A stretch of DNA of 64,000 bases from Pseudomonas frederiksbergensis (lineage in GTDB: Bacteria > Pseudomonadota > Gammaproteobacteria > Pseudomonadales > Pseudomonadaceae): contig NZ_JQGJ02000016.1 in assembly GCF_000802155.2 (NCBI RefSeq), positions 1 through 64,000 of the forward strand, written 5' to 3'. This document shows positions 8,291 through 16,726 of this stretch, in pieces (position 1 is the stretch's first letter; each line of letters starts with the position of its first letter). A program made the position numbers and the translations under genes. Under the pieces are notes generated by a model. It had not been told where the DNA came from and made no database searches. It worked only from the letters and a program-made list of their open reading frames with translations.

Positions 8291-9382
8291 TCAAAGCCCC
8301 AGCAACGACAACATCACAAACGTCGCAAACAACACAAAGTGGGTCATGCCCTCGATGGCGTTGGTTTCGCCATCGTTGAGGTTGATAGCGCTGACGATCA
8401 AGGTGATGAAGATCATCACCGTCTGCACCGGCGTCATCGCCATCTGGAAAGGCTGGCCGGTATAAAGCGCCATCGCCTCCATCACCGGCACGGTCAGGAT
8501 CACGGTGGACAGCGACGCTCCCAACGCGATGTTGACCACCGACTGCATGCGATTGGCCAGGGCTGCACGCAGGGCGGTGAGGATTTCCGGCGCTGCGGAG
8601 ATGGCCGCCACCAGGATAGCCGTGACCACCGGCGGCGCGCCGGAGCCTTCCAGTCCCAGATCGATGGCCTTGGACATGACCTCGGCCAGCGCACCGATCA
8701 CCACCACGCCAAACACCAATGCGCCGATGGAGAATGCCAGGCTGATGGGTTTCGGCTCGGTTTCCACCGGCTCCTTTTTTCGACGTTTTTCCGGGTAGTT
8801 GTAGCTGAAGAAATAACTGTGGGGGCCCACCTGCATCCGCAGGAACAAGGCATACAAGACCATCATCGCGCCGATGGTGAACGCCGAATAATGCTTCCAG
8901 TTTTCTTGGGGAATGAACTCAGGCACCACCATCGACACGCCCATCGCGGTGAGAATCATCACGCTGTAGGTGCGCGCCGAATCGTCGTTATAGACCTGCT
9001 CGCCATGCTTGAGCCCTCCCATCAACGCCGCGAGCCCGAGGATACCGTTGATGTCGAGCATGACTGCCGAATAAATCGTGTCCCGTACCAGGGTGGGCGA
9101 TGCCTCGTTACTCATCATGATCGCCAGGATCACGACTTCCACCAAAACCGCCGACAAGGTCAGGATCATGGTCCCGTAGGGATCACCCACTTTTTCCGCC
9201 AGGAGTTCCGCGTGATGAGCCACGCGCATGGAGGCAGAAACGATGAAACCGATCAGCACCAACCCACTTGCCAGCGCCACGGCCCGCCCGCTGCCCAGCA
9301 GCCAATGTTCCAGCGGGTAGGCAACGAAGGCGGCTATCAGGGCCAACAACAGCAGTTTTTCTTGCTTGATCAACGAGAACAT
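8291..9382 (-). CDS. chaA: Calcium/proton (cation) antiporter, ChaA-like
   Basis: A 363-residue inner-membrane protein of the Ca2+:cation antiporter family with about eleven hydrophobic helices. The two homologous alpha-repeat regions are visible: GDPYGTMILTLSAVLVEV (about residue 66) and ISAAPEILTALRAALANR (about 265), each with the conserved acidic residue expected for cation binding. An acidic/basic cytoplasmic loop (YPEKRRKKEPVETEPKP) separates the halves. E. coli ChaA exchanges Ca2+, Na+ or K+ for protons; which ion is moved here is unknown. The ATG at 9382 begins the family N-terminus; the frame continues upstream with no hydrophobic or family-like sequence. Confidence 0.82.
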   Translation of the reverse strand: MFSLIKQEKLLLLALIAAFVAYPLEHWLLGSGRAVALASGLVLIGFIVSASMRVAHHAELLAEKVGDPYGTMILTLSAVLVEVVILAIMMSNEASPTLVRDTIYSAVMLDINGILGLAALMGGLKHGEQVYNDDSARTYSVMILTAMGVSMVVPEFIPQENWKHYSAFTIGAMMVLYALFLRMQVGPHSYFFSYNYPEKRRKKEPVETEPKPISLAFSIGALVFGVVVIGALAEVMSKAIDLGLEGSGAPPVVTAILVAAISAAPEILTALRAALANRMQSVVNIALGASLSTVILTVPVMEAMALYTGQPFQMAMTPVQTVMIFITLIVSAINLNDGETNAIEGMTHFVLFATFVMLSLLGL

Positions 9383-9548
9383 CGCGGGCCTGGCAATGGA
9401 CGGGTCATGAGCTACTAGACTGTGGCAGGCCGGGAACGTTTCGTGCGGATGCAGCACTGCACAGTGGATCACCCGGTCAGGTTTTACCCGACATCGGCGC
9501 CTACCCCCTGTAGAATGCCCGCCATTGATTCGCTGATGAGAAAAAGAC

Positions 9549-10502
9549 ATGTACGACTGGCTGAATGCCTTGCCCAAGGCCGAACTGCATCTGCACCTGG
9601 AAGGCTCGCTGGAGCCGGAGCTGCTGTTTGCCCTGGCCGAACGCAACAAGATCGCCCTGCCTTGGAGCGACGTGGAGACCCTGCGCAAGGCCTATGCCTT
9701 CAACAACTTGCAGGAGTTTCTCGACCTGTATTACCAGGGCGCCGATGTGCTGCGCACGTCCCAGGATTTCTACGACCTGACCTGGGCCTACCTGCTGCGC
9801 TGCAAGGCGCAGAACGTGATCCACACCGAGCCATTCTTCGATCCGCAGACCCACACCGATCGCGGCATTCCATTCGAAGTGGTGCTCAACGGCATTGCCG
9901 CCGCCCTCAAGGACGGCGAGCAGCAACTGGGCATCACCAGCGGCCTGATCCTGAGTTTCCTGCGCCATCTGAGCGAAGAACAGGCCGAGAAAACCCTCGA
10001 CCAGGCGTTACCGTTCCGTGACGCGTTCGTGGCCGTGGGCCTGGACAGTTCGGAGATGGGCCATCCACCGAGCAAGTTCCAGCGAGTGTTCGATCGCGCT
10101 CGTAACGAAGGTTTCCTGACTGTCGCCCACGCTGGCGAGGAAGGCCCGCCCGAATACATCTGGGAAGCGTTGGACCTGCTGAAGATCCAGCGCATCGACC
10201 ACGGCGTGCGGGCTATCGAAGACGAGCGGCTGATGCAGCGGATCATCGACGAGCAGATTCCGCTGACGGTGTGCCCGCTGTCCAATACCAAGCTGTGCGT
10301 GTTCGACGACATGTCGCAGCACAACATCCTCGACATGCTTGAACGCGGCGTGAAGGTCACGGTGAACTCCGATGACCCGGCGTATTTTGGCGGTTATGTC
10401 ACCGAGAACTTCCATGCGCTGCACACTCACCTGGGCATGACCCAGGACCAGGCCAAGCGGCTGGCGCAGAACAGCCTGGATGCGCGACTCGTAAAACCTT
10501 AA
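9549..10502 (+). CDS. Adenine/adenosine deaminase
   Basis: A 317-residue member of the adenosine deaminase family. It shows the zinc HxH of AELHLHLEGS (His14, His16), the third zinc His and catalytic Glu in AHAGEEGPP, the catalytic His in RIDHGVRA and the Asp pair in NSDDPAYF. The compact length and details such as VCPLSNTKL match the bacterial subgroup that includes PAO1 PA0148, reported to prefer adenine over adenosine (from memory). The reaction releases ammonia, giving hypoxanthine or inosine. An AG-rich RBS (AGAAAAAG) precedes the ATG. It is transcribed alone and ends at a strong palindromic terminator. Confidence 0.86.
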   Translation: MYDWLNALPKAELHLHLEGSLEPELLFALAERNKIALPWSDVETLRKAYAFNNLQEFLDLYYQGADVLRTSQDFYDLTWAYLLRCKAQNVIHTEPFFDPQTHTDRGIPFEVVLNGIAAALKDGEQQLGITSGLILSFLRHLSEEQAEKTLDQALPFRDAFVAVGLDSSEMGHPPSKFQRVFDRARNEGFLTVAHAGEEGPPEYIWEALDLLKIQRIDHGVRAIEDERLMQRIIDEQIPLTVCPLSNTKLCVFDDMSQHNILDMLERGVKVTVNSDDPAYFGGYVTENFHALHTHLGMTQDQAKRLAQNSLDARLVKP

Positions 10503-10513
10503 GCCTGGCGTTC

Positions 10514-10549
10514 ATCCCCTGTGGGAGCGAGCAGGCTCCCACAGGGGAT
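10514..10549. repeat. REP-type palindrome between convergent genes
   Basis: A perfect 14-bp inverted repeat (ATCCCCTGTGGGAG and its complement) with an eight-base loop CGAGCAGG. It belongs to the GTGGGAGC extragenic palindrome family of fluorescent pseudomonads. It lies between the deaminase gene and the convergent MFS gene and probably ends both transcripts. Confidence 0.75.
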
Positions 10550-10554
10550 CGTGT

Positions 10555-11937
10555 TCAATCCGCTACTGCGCCTTCGCTCAACTCCTCCAGCGTCTTGCCC
10601 CGCGTTTCCATTCCGAACAGCCAGACTACCCCCGCCGCCACGGCAAAGCACAGCGCACCCAGGGCAAACACACCGCCCTGCCCGGTGATGGGAAATACCA
10701 GCCCGGTCACCAAGGGCCCAAGCAGCGAACCGATGCGACCAACCGCCGAGGCAAAGCCCGATCCCGTGGCCCGCGCCGAGGTCGGATACAGCTCCGGCGT
10801 GTAGGTATAGAGCACCGCCCACATGCCGAACAGGAAGAACTGCATCAACAGTCCGGTGCCGATCAGCAGGCTGACGTTGCCACCAAACACCGCGCTCTGG
10901 CCATACAGGAAAGCCATGACCCCGCCGCCCAACAGCGTGATGATGCACACCGGCTTGCGTCCCCAGCGCTCAACCAGCCACGCCGCCATCAGGAAACCGG
11001 GGATCCCGCCCAGGGAAATGACCACGGTGTAGTAGACCGATTGCGTCACCGCGAAGCCCGATTGCTGCAACAACGCGCTGAGCCAGGACGTCAGGCCATA
11101 GAACCCGAGCAGGGCAAAAAACCAGACGCTCCAGATCATCACGGTGCGCTGGCGGTACAACGGTGACCAAATCTGCGCCAAGGCCGAGAAAAAATTGCCA
11201 GGGACAGTCGCCAGCCTCGGCAGGCGAATCGGCTCGGGCAAATCCCGCGTCCCCAACGAAGCCCGGACCTTGTCTTCGATCCGCTTGAGTACGGCATCCG
11301 CTTCATCGCCCCGACCGGCCTGTTCCAGCCAACGCGGCGATTCCGGAATGAAGAAACGGATCACCAGGACGAACACCGCCGGCACCGCCAATACCAGGAA
11401 GATGTCACGCCAGCCGATCACCGGCAGCAGGAAATACGACAGCACGCCCGCCGCCACGAAGCCCAGCGGCCAGAAGCCGTCCATCAAGGCGATGTAGCGT
11501 CCGCGGCGCTTGGCTGGAATAAGTTCGGAAAGCATCGACTGGGCGATCGGAAACTCCATGCCCATGCCGACGCCCAGCAGGATGCGAAACAACGTCAATG
11601 TCTCGATGTCCTGCGCGGTGGAACACAGGTAACTGGCCAGCCCCCACAGTACGATGCTCCATTGGAACACCGGTTTGCGTCCAAACCGATCGGCCAACAT
11701 GCCCGACAGCGAGGCGCCCACCACCATGCCAAAGAAGCTGGAACTGGCCAGCAGCCCCGCCTGGGTCGAGCTCAGGCCGAACTCGGTTTTGATCGACCCC
11801 AGCAGGAACGTCATCATGGCGAGGTCCATGGAGTCGAAGAAAAACGCCAAGGCAATGATGATGAATATGACCCGGTGATAGCCGCTGATAGGCAATCGCT
11901 CCAGTCGTTCCGCAGCGCTGTAAACGTGAGTGTCCAT
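10555..11937 (-). CDS. MFS transporter, sugar-porter/NiaP-like
   Basis: A 460-residue major facilitator with twelve predicted helices. Signature loops are DRFGRKP after helix 2 (about residue 84), FIPESPRWLEQAGR at the end of the N-terminal half, ERWGRKP in the second half and FGMETRGKTLEEL at the C-terminus, the pattern of sugar-porter and SV2/NiaP-like carriers. The LPISGYHR N-terminus also fits that group. The substrate is unknown; a small organic acid, sugar or vitamin is possible. The ATG at 11937 has GGGGA six bases upstream; an ATG at 11943 is too close to that site. Confidence 0.75.
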   Translation of the reverse strand: MDTHVYSAAERLERLPISGYHRVIFIIIALAFFFDSMDLAMMTFLLGSIKTEFGLSSTQAGLLASSSFFGMVVGASLSGMLADRFGRKPVFQWSIVLWGLASYLCSTAQDIETLTLFRILLGVGMGMEFPIAQSMLSELIPAKRRGRYIALMDGFWPLGFVAAGVLSYFLLPVIGWRDIFLVLAVPAVFVLVIRFFIPESPRWLEQAGRGDEADAVLKRIEDKVRASLGTRDLPEPIRLPRLATVPGNFFSALAQIWSPLYRQRTVMIWSVWFFALLGFYGLTSWLSALLQQSGFAVTQSVYYTVVISLGGIPGFLMAAWLVERWGRKPVCIITLLGGGVMAFLYGQSAVFGGNVSLLIGTGLLMQFFLFGMWAVLYTYTPELYPTSARATGSGFASAVGRIGSLLGPLVTGLVFPITGQGGVFALGALCFAVAAGVVWLFGMETRGKTLEELSEGAVAD

Positions 11938-12023
11938 TTGCATTCCCCAATCCGAAAGAACCCTGGACCGAGTGTGCGCGAACCTCGCCGGCGGTTATTG
12001 CTGATTGCGACCTGCCAACAGCC

Positions 12024-12758
12024 CTAGAGCGCCATTTCCAGGGTGTCCTGCCTGGCGAACCGATGGATTTCCTGCTGGCCGAGGGTGGTCACCTGCAGGG
12101 CCCTTGAATCATTTGGCAAGCTCAGCCAACCCGATTGCATGAACAATTGCAGCAACGCCGCCCCCAGCGCGCCTCCCAGGTGCGGCCGCCGCTCGCTCCA
12201 ATCGGGACAAGGGCAAGCGATGCGCGCATTGCGATGAGCCAACGCCTGGATGAACAGGCCGTGCCCAGCCAATTGATTGGCGCCCTTATGGGAGACGATC
12301 ACCCGTTGCTCAAGCTGTTCGAGCCACCCGGCATCCAGCAATCGCTGATAAAGATCAGCCGCCAGGGTCCCGCCCAAATGGTCATCGCAAAGCCTGGCGC
12401 GCATCAACGACGCCGGTGCCGTCGGCGCCTTGGTTGGCATGAGGCCGCGCTTGAAAACGTCTGGGATCTGCCGAGGCGTGCTGGCGAGGGTTGCGCTCGC
12501 CAACGCCTCGACGGCAGCGCCGATCTCGGGGGCCGCCAGGCGGAAAAACCGCTTGCGACCGCGGATCTCGACTTTCAACAGGCCACCTGTGGACAACCGC
12601 CCCAGATGGGCATTGGCCGAAGAGGGCGAAAGCCCGGCCAGCAAAGCCAATTCATCGGCCTGTCGGGCCGTACCATCCATCAAGGCCCACATCATTGCGC
12701 TACGCTTTGGGTCGGCCAGCAGCGTGGCAATCTGGCTGATGCAAGGTGCATGTTCCAT
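12024..12758 (-). CDS. ArsR-type winged-helix regulator with C-terminal extension
   Basis: A 244-residue protein whose first 75 residues are an ArsR-type winged helix (IATLLADPKRSAMMWALMDG, LSPSSANAHLGRLSTGGLL). The rest is a C-terminal domain found in a Pseudomonas-type subgroup of long ArsR proteins. It includes CPCPDWSERRPHLGGALGAA, a Cys pair that could sense a metal or redox signal, though this is not shown. It is divergent from the alcohol-dehydrogenase-like gene across 387 bases and may control it. Confidence 0.7.
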   Translation of the reverse strand: MEHAPCISQIATLLADPKRSAMMWALMDGTARQADELALLAGLSPSSANAHLGRLSTGGLLKVEIRGRKRFFRLAAPEIGAAVEALASATLASTPRQIPDVFKRGLMPTKAPTAPASLMRARLCDDHLGGTLAADLYQRLLDAGWLEQLEQRVIVSHKGANQLAGHGLFIQALAHRNARIACPCPDWSERRPHLGGALGAALLQLFMQSGWLSLPNDSRALQVTTLGQQEIHRFARQDTLEMAL

Positions 12759-13145
12759 GTATTCACTCCCTGTTGAATCATCTGTCTACTGCTTTGGGGC
12801 ATATTGACCCGTGAGAAGGTGCCGCCCAAAGCGGCTGACCGCCTGGAAGACCGGCATGCCCATCCGGACGTCGCTCGTGTCGAGGCAAATGGCGGTTACC
12901 CCATTTGCCGTCGTGCCCGTTTCAGCGTCGACACAGGCGGCCGCTAGTATAAGCGTGCGGATCACGCTTTCCTGTCCTCCAGAAACCTTTGGAGGCGATT
13001 GTTCCTGAGGGAAAAATCTCTATTTGCACGCGACTAATGGTCATTATCAAAAAAACACTGAAAGAGCCTGTTGGTTTAGCCACTTTTACCCCGTCACCAA
13101 ATAGCCAAACATGGGCGCCATCGTCCCCACTCACGGAGCCGCTTC
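12759..13145. other. Intergenic region between ArsR gene and oxidoreductase
   Basis: These 387 bases hold no convincing gene. A short hairpin (CCTCCA, eight-base loop, TGGAGG) lies at 12976-12995, and the stretch around 13015-13080 is AT-rich. It should contain the two divergent promoters and any ArsR operator; I cannot assign exact hexamers. Confidence 0.4.
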
Positions 13146-14159
13146 ATGAAAGCCATTGCCTATTACCAATCACTGCCCATCAACGATCCACAATCGCTTC
13201 AAGACATTGAGTTGCCGGAGCCCGTCGCGGGGCCGAAGGACCTGTTGGTGGAGGTCAGGGCCATCTCGGTCAACCCCGTCGACACCAAGGTCCGCCAGAA
13301 TGTGCAGCCCGAAGGCGGCGCCGCCAAAGTGCTGGGCTGGGACGTGGCCGGCGTGGTCAAGGCCGTGGGCAACGAAGTCACACTGTTCAAGGCTGGCGAC
13401 AAGGTGTTCTACGCCGGTTCCATCGCCAGGGCCGGCGGCAACAGCGAATTGCATGTGGTTGATGAGCGTATCGTCGGCCACATGCCCAAGACCCTCGGTT
13501 TCGCCGAAGCCGCCGCACTGCCGCTGACGGCCATCACCGCTTGGGAATTGTTGTTCGACCGATTGCAGATAAAAGAAAGCCAGGCCGACCTGGGCCAGAC
13601 CCTGCTCATCGTCGGCGCCGCCGGGGGCGTGGGTTCGATCCTTACGCAACTGGCCAGCCAGCTGACTGGCCTCAAGGTCATCGGCACCGCTTCCCGACCG
13701 CAGACAGCGGATTGGGTACGTGGCCTGGGTGCTGACCTGGTGGTCGATCACAGCCAGCCGCTGAGTGAAGTACTCAAGAAGGCCGGTCAGGCCCAAGTGA
13801 CCCACGTGGCCAGCCTGACCCAGACCGACCAGCATCTGGACCAGTTGGTCGAAGCCTTGGCACCCCAAGGCAAGTTGGCCCTGATCGATGATCCGAAATC
13901 CCTGGACGTGACCAAGCTCAAGCGCAAGAGCCTGTCGTTGCACTGGGAGTTCATGTACACCCGCTCTCTATTCGAGACAGTCGACATGCTTGAACAGCAC
14001 AAACTGCTCAATCGTGTGGCCGGGCTGATTGACGCAGGCACCTTGAAAACGACGGTCGGCGAACACTTCGGCGTCATCAACGCCGAAAACCTGCGTCGGG
14101 CCCACGCATTGCTTGAAAGTGGGAAGGCCAAGGGTAAGATCGTGCTGGAAGGATTCTGA
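13146..14159 (+). CDS. Quinone-oxidoreductase-like zinc-type alcohol dehydrogenase family protein
   Basis: A 337-residue medium-chain dehydrogenase/reductase of the adh_fam_1 / QOR-like branch. It has the N-terminal GroES-like fold (ISVNPVDTKVRQN, LGWDVAGVVKAVGNEV) and the nucleotide-binding LLIVGAAGGVGSILTQLA (about residue 155). The Cys ligands of classic zinc alcohol dehydrogenases are missing, so it is probably an NADPH-dependent quinone or enone reductase. The ATG follows GGAGCCGCTTC. The divergent ArsR-type gene is a candidate regulator. Confidence 0.8.
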   Translation: MKAIAYYQSLPINDPQSLQDIELPEPVAGPKDLLVEVRAISVNPVDTKVRQNVQPEGGAAKVLGWDVAGVVKAVGNEVTLFKAGDKVFYAGSIARAGGNSELHVVDERIVGHMPKTLGFAEAAALPLTAITAWELLFDRLQIKESQADLGQTLLIVGAAGGVGSILTQLASQLTGLKVIGTASRPQTADWVRGLGADLVVDHSQPLSEVLKKAGQAQVTHVASLTQTDQHLDQLVEALAPQGKLALIDDPKSLDVTKLKRKSLSLHWEFMYTRSLFETVDMLEQHKLLNRVAGLIDAGTLKTTVGEHFGVINAENLRRAHALLESGKAKGKIVLEGF

Positions 14160-14195
14160 CTGTTCCAGGCCGTCGCCCCTCAGACAATCCCGTGA

Positions 14196-14214
14196 CGGGG
14201 GAGCTCGCTCCCTC
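14196..14214. repeat. Degenerate extragenic palindrome
   Basis: The segment GGGGGAGCTCGCTCCCTC resembles half of the GTGGCGAGGGAGC palindromes found elsewhere in the window. It lies just downstream of the oxidoreductase gene and may help end its transcript. Confidence 0.45.
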
Positions 14215-14328
14215 GCCACCCAAGCCTGCACCGTCAGTCCGACAATTGACCGTTGTCACAACCGCGCCCGTATTCCGGTCTACACTCGAGGCCTTTGCAA
14301 CGCAGTCTTTTACACGAGGAGGTCAGCA

Positions 14329-14499
14329 ATGAAGATCCTGATAAAAGAAGTGGCAAAATCCCAGTGGCAAGTGCGCCTTGACCAGCATGTCGTGACCTTT
14401 CGCACCGAGGCCGAAGCCCAGGCTTTCGCCAATACCCTGCAAGCGCGCATCCGAGCGCCCCATCACTTTCCCGAACACCAGCAGCGCGCGGCCGGCTGA
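14329..14499 (+). CDS. Small conserved-looking protein, 56 residues
   Basis: A 56-residue cytosolic protein (MKILIKEVAKSQWQVRL start) with a beta-strand-rich first half, a charged EAEAQAFANTLQARIRAPHHF helix and no signal peptide. A very strong RBS, GAGGAGG, lies seven bases before the ATG, and codon use is typical of the region, which supports a real gene. The compact strand-helix pattern resembles small DUF2188-like proteins, but I do not recognise the family with certainty. It ends one base from the convergent efflux gene. Confidence 0.7.
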   Translation: MKILIKEVAKSQWQVRLDQHVVTFRTEAEAQAFANTLQARIRAPHHFPEHQQRAAG

Positions 14500-14500
14500 C

Positions 14501-15703
14501 TCAATTTCGCTGACCCGCCTGGGCAAGCGCCAACGCGTTTTGCAAACGGCGAGTCAGCATTGCCGCGCCGACCACCAACAATCCGCAAAGACTGATGACA
14601 ATCGCCATCGGCACCGCCGTGCCGTCATGTAGCGCGGCCACCAATGCGGCGGCACCCGCAGCGACGGAAAACTGCAGGCAGCCCAACATGGCCGAGGCAC
14701 TCCCCGCCCGGGCGCCCTGCCCGTTCATGGCGCAAGCCGACGCATTGGGGAGGATGCAGCCCAGGCTGGCGATGCAGATGAACAACGGGATCAGCAACGG
14801 CCACAGCCGCTCCGGCTGGAAGGCGCTGACGGCCAACAGACTCAGCCCGGCAATCCAGTAGACCCAGACCGCGCGGGCCAGCAAGAAAGCCGGGCCGCGC
14901 TTGGACAACAATCGCGCGTTGACCTGCGCTACCAGGATGAAACCTGCCGCGTTGGTTCCGAACAACCAGCCGAAGTGCTCGGCGGGCACGCCGTAGAGCT
15001 TGATAAATACAAACGGCGAGCCGGCGATGTAGGCAAACATCCCGGCGATCGCGATGCCTCCTGTCAGGGCGTGGCCAAGGTAAACCGAGTCTTTTAGAAG
15101 ACGACCGTATTGGCGCAGTGCGCCGGACAGCGGTTGGCGGGGCACATGGTCGGGCAGGCTTTCCGGCAACCACAAGGCAACCGCCGTTGCCGCGAGCGCA
15201 CTGAACAGCGTCAGGCCAATGAAAATCGATTGCCAACCATAGAGGTTCACCAGCAAGCCGCCGAGCATCGGCGCAAGGATCGGCGCCAGGCCCATCACCA
15301 GCATCAACTGCGAGAACACCTTGGCCGAGCCCACCGCGTCGCATTTGTCGCTGACCACCGCCCGGGAAATCACCATCCCCGCGCATCCGCCCAACGCCTG
15401 CACGAAGCGCGCACCGATCAGCCATTCGAGGCTTGGCGCATAGGCGCAGGCCAGCGATGCCACGGTGAACAAGGCGACGCCCGTCAGCAGCGGGACACGT
15501 CGTCCGAAGCGATCCGCCACGGGCCCGTAGGCCAGTTGGCCGAGAGACAACCCCAGGAAATAGGCCGCCAGGGTCAGTTGGATATGTTTTTCATCGGTGC
15601 CGAAAGCGATTGCCATCGCCGGGAACGCCGGCAGATAAAAATCGATCGCCAAGGGACCGAAAGCGCTCAAGGCGCCAAGAATCAGAATGGTACGGAGGTT
15701 CAT
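14501..15703 (-). CDS. Bcr/CflA-family multidrug efflux MFS transporter
   Basis: A 400-residue twelve-helix exporter of the Bcr/CflA type. Visible signatures are the N-terminal FGPLAIDFYLPAFPAM, the motif A loop GPVADRFGRRVPLL (about residue 60), the helix 4-5 segment FVQALGGCAGMVISRAVV and the LGLAPILAPMLGGLL region (motif C type). Relatives export bicyclomycin, chloramphenicol and other drugs; the substrate here is not known. It is transcribed alone, convergent with the small 56-residue gene. Confidence 0.85.
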   Translation of the reverse strand: MNLRTILILGALSAFGPLAIDFYLPAFPAMAIAFGTDEKHIQLTLAAYFLGLSLGQLAYGPVADRFGRRVPLLTGVALFTVASLACAYAPSLEWLIGARFVQALGGCAGMVISRAVVSDKCDAVGSAKVFSQLMLVMGLAPILAPMLGGLLVNLYGWQSIFIGLTLFSALAATAVALWLPESLPDHVPRQPLSGALRQYGRLLKDSVYLGHALTGGIAIAGMFAYIAGSPFVFIKLYGVPAEHFGWLFGTNAAGFILVAQVNARLLSKRGPAFLLARAVWVYWIAGLSLLAVSAFQPERLWPLLIPLFICIASLGCILPNASACAMNGQGARAGSASAMLGCLQFSVAAGAAALVAALHDGTAVPMAIVISLCGLLVVGAAMLTRRLQNALALAQAGQRN

Positions 15704-15797
15704 CAGGCGTCCAGCTCAGCGTCAGTCGGCAGCCCGACAGTCTAGCCGGGCTGGACGCTCTTGAACATTCCGATAGGTCGCTAACGATTAAAAACGT

Positions 15798-15995
15798 TCA
15801 GGCGGGGCTGGCTTCGTAGCCCTCCTCCCTGATTGCCTCGATCAGCGCCTCCTTCGGCAAGGTGCTCTGGACTTGGACGGTCCCGGCGCCCAGGTTCACT
15901 TGCACCTGAGCCCCTGGGTCCTTGGCCTGCACAGCCTGGGTAACGGCCTTTACGCAATGACCACAGGACATCCCTTGAACGTTGAAGGTTTGCAT
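15798..15995 (-). CDS. copZ: Copper chaperone CopZ
   Basis: A 65-residue HMA-domain protein with the copper-binding GMSCGHCVKAV motif (Cys at about residues 10 and 13) and the usual beta-alpha-beta-beta-alpha-beta pattern. It should carry Cu(I) in the cytosol to the exporter CopA or to CueR. A perfect AAGGAG precedes the ATG by seven bases. A CueR-type promoter lies 30-60 bases upstream, so expression is expected to respond to copper together with copA. Confidence 0.9.
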   Translation of the reverse strand: MQTFNVQGMSCGHCVKAVTQAVQAKDPGAQVQVNLGAGTVQVQSTLPKEALIEAIREEGYEASPA

Positions 15996-16026
15996 GAAAT
16001 GACTCCTTGGAAATGAGGTTGCCCGC

Positions 16027-16057
16027 AGTTTCAAGCTTGCCATCATGGCAAGGTCAA
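16027..16057 (-). promoter_or_regulatory. CueR-type promoter/operator of copZ
   Basis: On the minus strand, TTGACC (16057-16052) starts a dyad ACCTTGCC-ATGAT-GGCAAGCT that fills a long spacer of about 19 bp, followed by a poor -10 (GAAACT). This is the layout of CueR-activated promoters, where the over-long spacer is untwisted by the MerR-family activator. It matches the site in front of copA in this window. Confidence 0.8.
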
Positions 16058-16142
16058 GTTTTCGCAAAAACTGCCGGGCTGGCAATCGGCGTCGTGCTCG
16101 GCCAAGCTGCACCTATCAGGATTTCATACCGGAGGTTCAGCC

Positions 16143-16526
16143 ATGCGCTGGTCAGCGTTCAGCCTGTTTTGCATGCTCGGTCTTTCAGCAGTGGCCCCCC
16201 AGGCATCGGCTGCCGGCGAAGACTATGGCGTCTTGATCATTTCCCGGGAGCGTCTGGAGGTACCGACCAGTTGCGAAATAGGCGTCTACATCCAGGACCA
16301 GTTATCTGGCAGGTTATTCCAGGAGCAAAGCACCTCGTTCAACCTGCCACCCGGTCGGATTTCCTTGCGCCTGAAACTGCTGCCAGGCCAGGCCGCAGGT
16401 TGCGCCCCGGGCATGCTCGCTCCAGGATCGCAGGACATCACCCTCAAGGCTGGCGATGTTGTGAAGTACCGCATCGCGGCGAATGAGCAAGGCATGTACC
16501 TCAAGCAGGCCGATCTCGGTTACTGA
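16143..16526 (+). CDS. Small exported protein of unknown function
   Basis: A 127-residue protein with a clear signal peptide (MRWSAFSLFCMLGLSAVAPQ, cut near ASA-AGE). The mature part of about 104 residues has two Cys (TSCEIG, AGCAPG) that could form a disulfide in the periplasm. GGAGG lies eight bases before the ATG. It sits between copZ and copA but has no Met/His/Cys cluster typical of copper-binding exported proteins, so a role in copper handling is only suggested by position. The CueR-type copZ promoter points away from it. Confidence 0.65.
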   Translation: MRWSAFSLFCMLGLSAVAPQASAAGEDYGVLIISRERLEVPTSCEIGVYIQDQLSGRLFQEQSTSFNLPPGRISLRLKLLPGQAAGCAPGMLAPGSQDITLKAGDVVKYRIAANEQGMYLKQADLGY

Positions 16527-16542
16527 CGCCCTGCGAACCCAT

Positions 16543-16627
16543 GTGGGAACGAGCCTGTTCGCGAAGAGGCCGGTCAGTCCGGCACCTTCATCGGCTATGA
16601 CACCGCTTTCGCGAGCAGGCGCGCTCC
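16543..16627. repeat. REPIN-like pair of inverted REP sequences
   Basis: The first unit GTGGGAACGAGCCTGTTCGCG and the inverted second unit CGCGAGCAGGCGCGCTCC flank about 45 bases. This is the symmetrical REPIN layout common in P. fluorescens genomes, here somewhat degraded. It occupies the space between the small exported protein and the copA promoter. Confidence 0.65.
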
Positions 16628-16667
16628 GGTAGAACGCAGGGGTCTTCGCAAACTTCTGAACTGGCGC

Positions 16668-16698
16668 TTGACCTTGCCAACATGGGAAGGTTGATCCT
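16668..16698 (+). promoter_or_regulatory. CueR-type promoter/operator of copA
   Basis: TTGACC at 16668-16673 is followed by the dyad ACCTTGCC-AACAT-GGGAAGGT (one mismatch) and a weak -10 (GATCCT) about 19 bp downstream. The over-long spacer and the ACCTT...AAGGT dyad are diagnostic of CueR and its relatives. The copA start codon lies about 30 bases further on. Confidence 0.85.
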
Positions 16699-16726
16699 GT
16701 GGTCATCCACTACAGGGAGCCTGCAC

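Noticed and set aside
10514..10549. Palindromes considered as possible CRISPR-like repeats
   Set aside because: Copies are scattered singly or as inverted pairs between genes, without regular spacers or cas genes; they fit the REP/REPIN family.
12811..13008. 65-residue frame upstream of the quinone-reductase-like gene
   Set aside because: No RBS, no family resemblance and composition unlike neighbouring genes.
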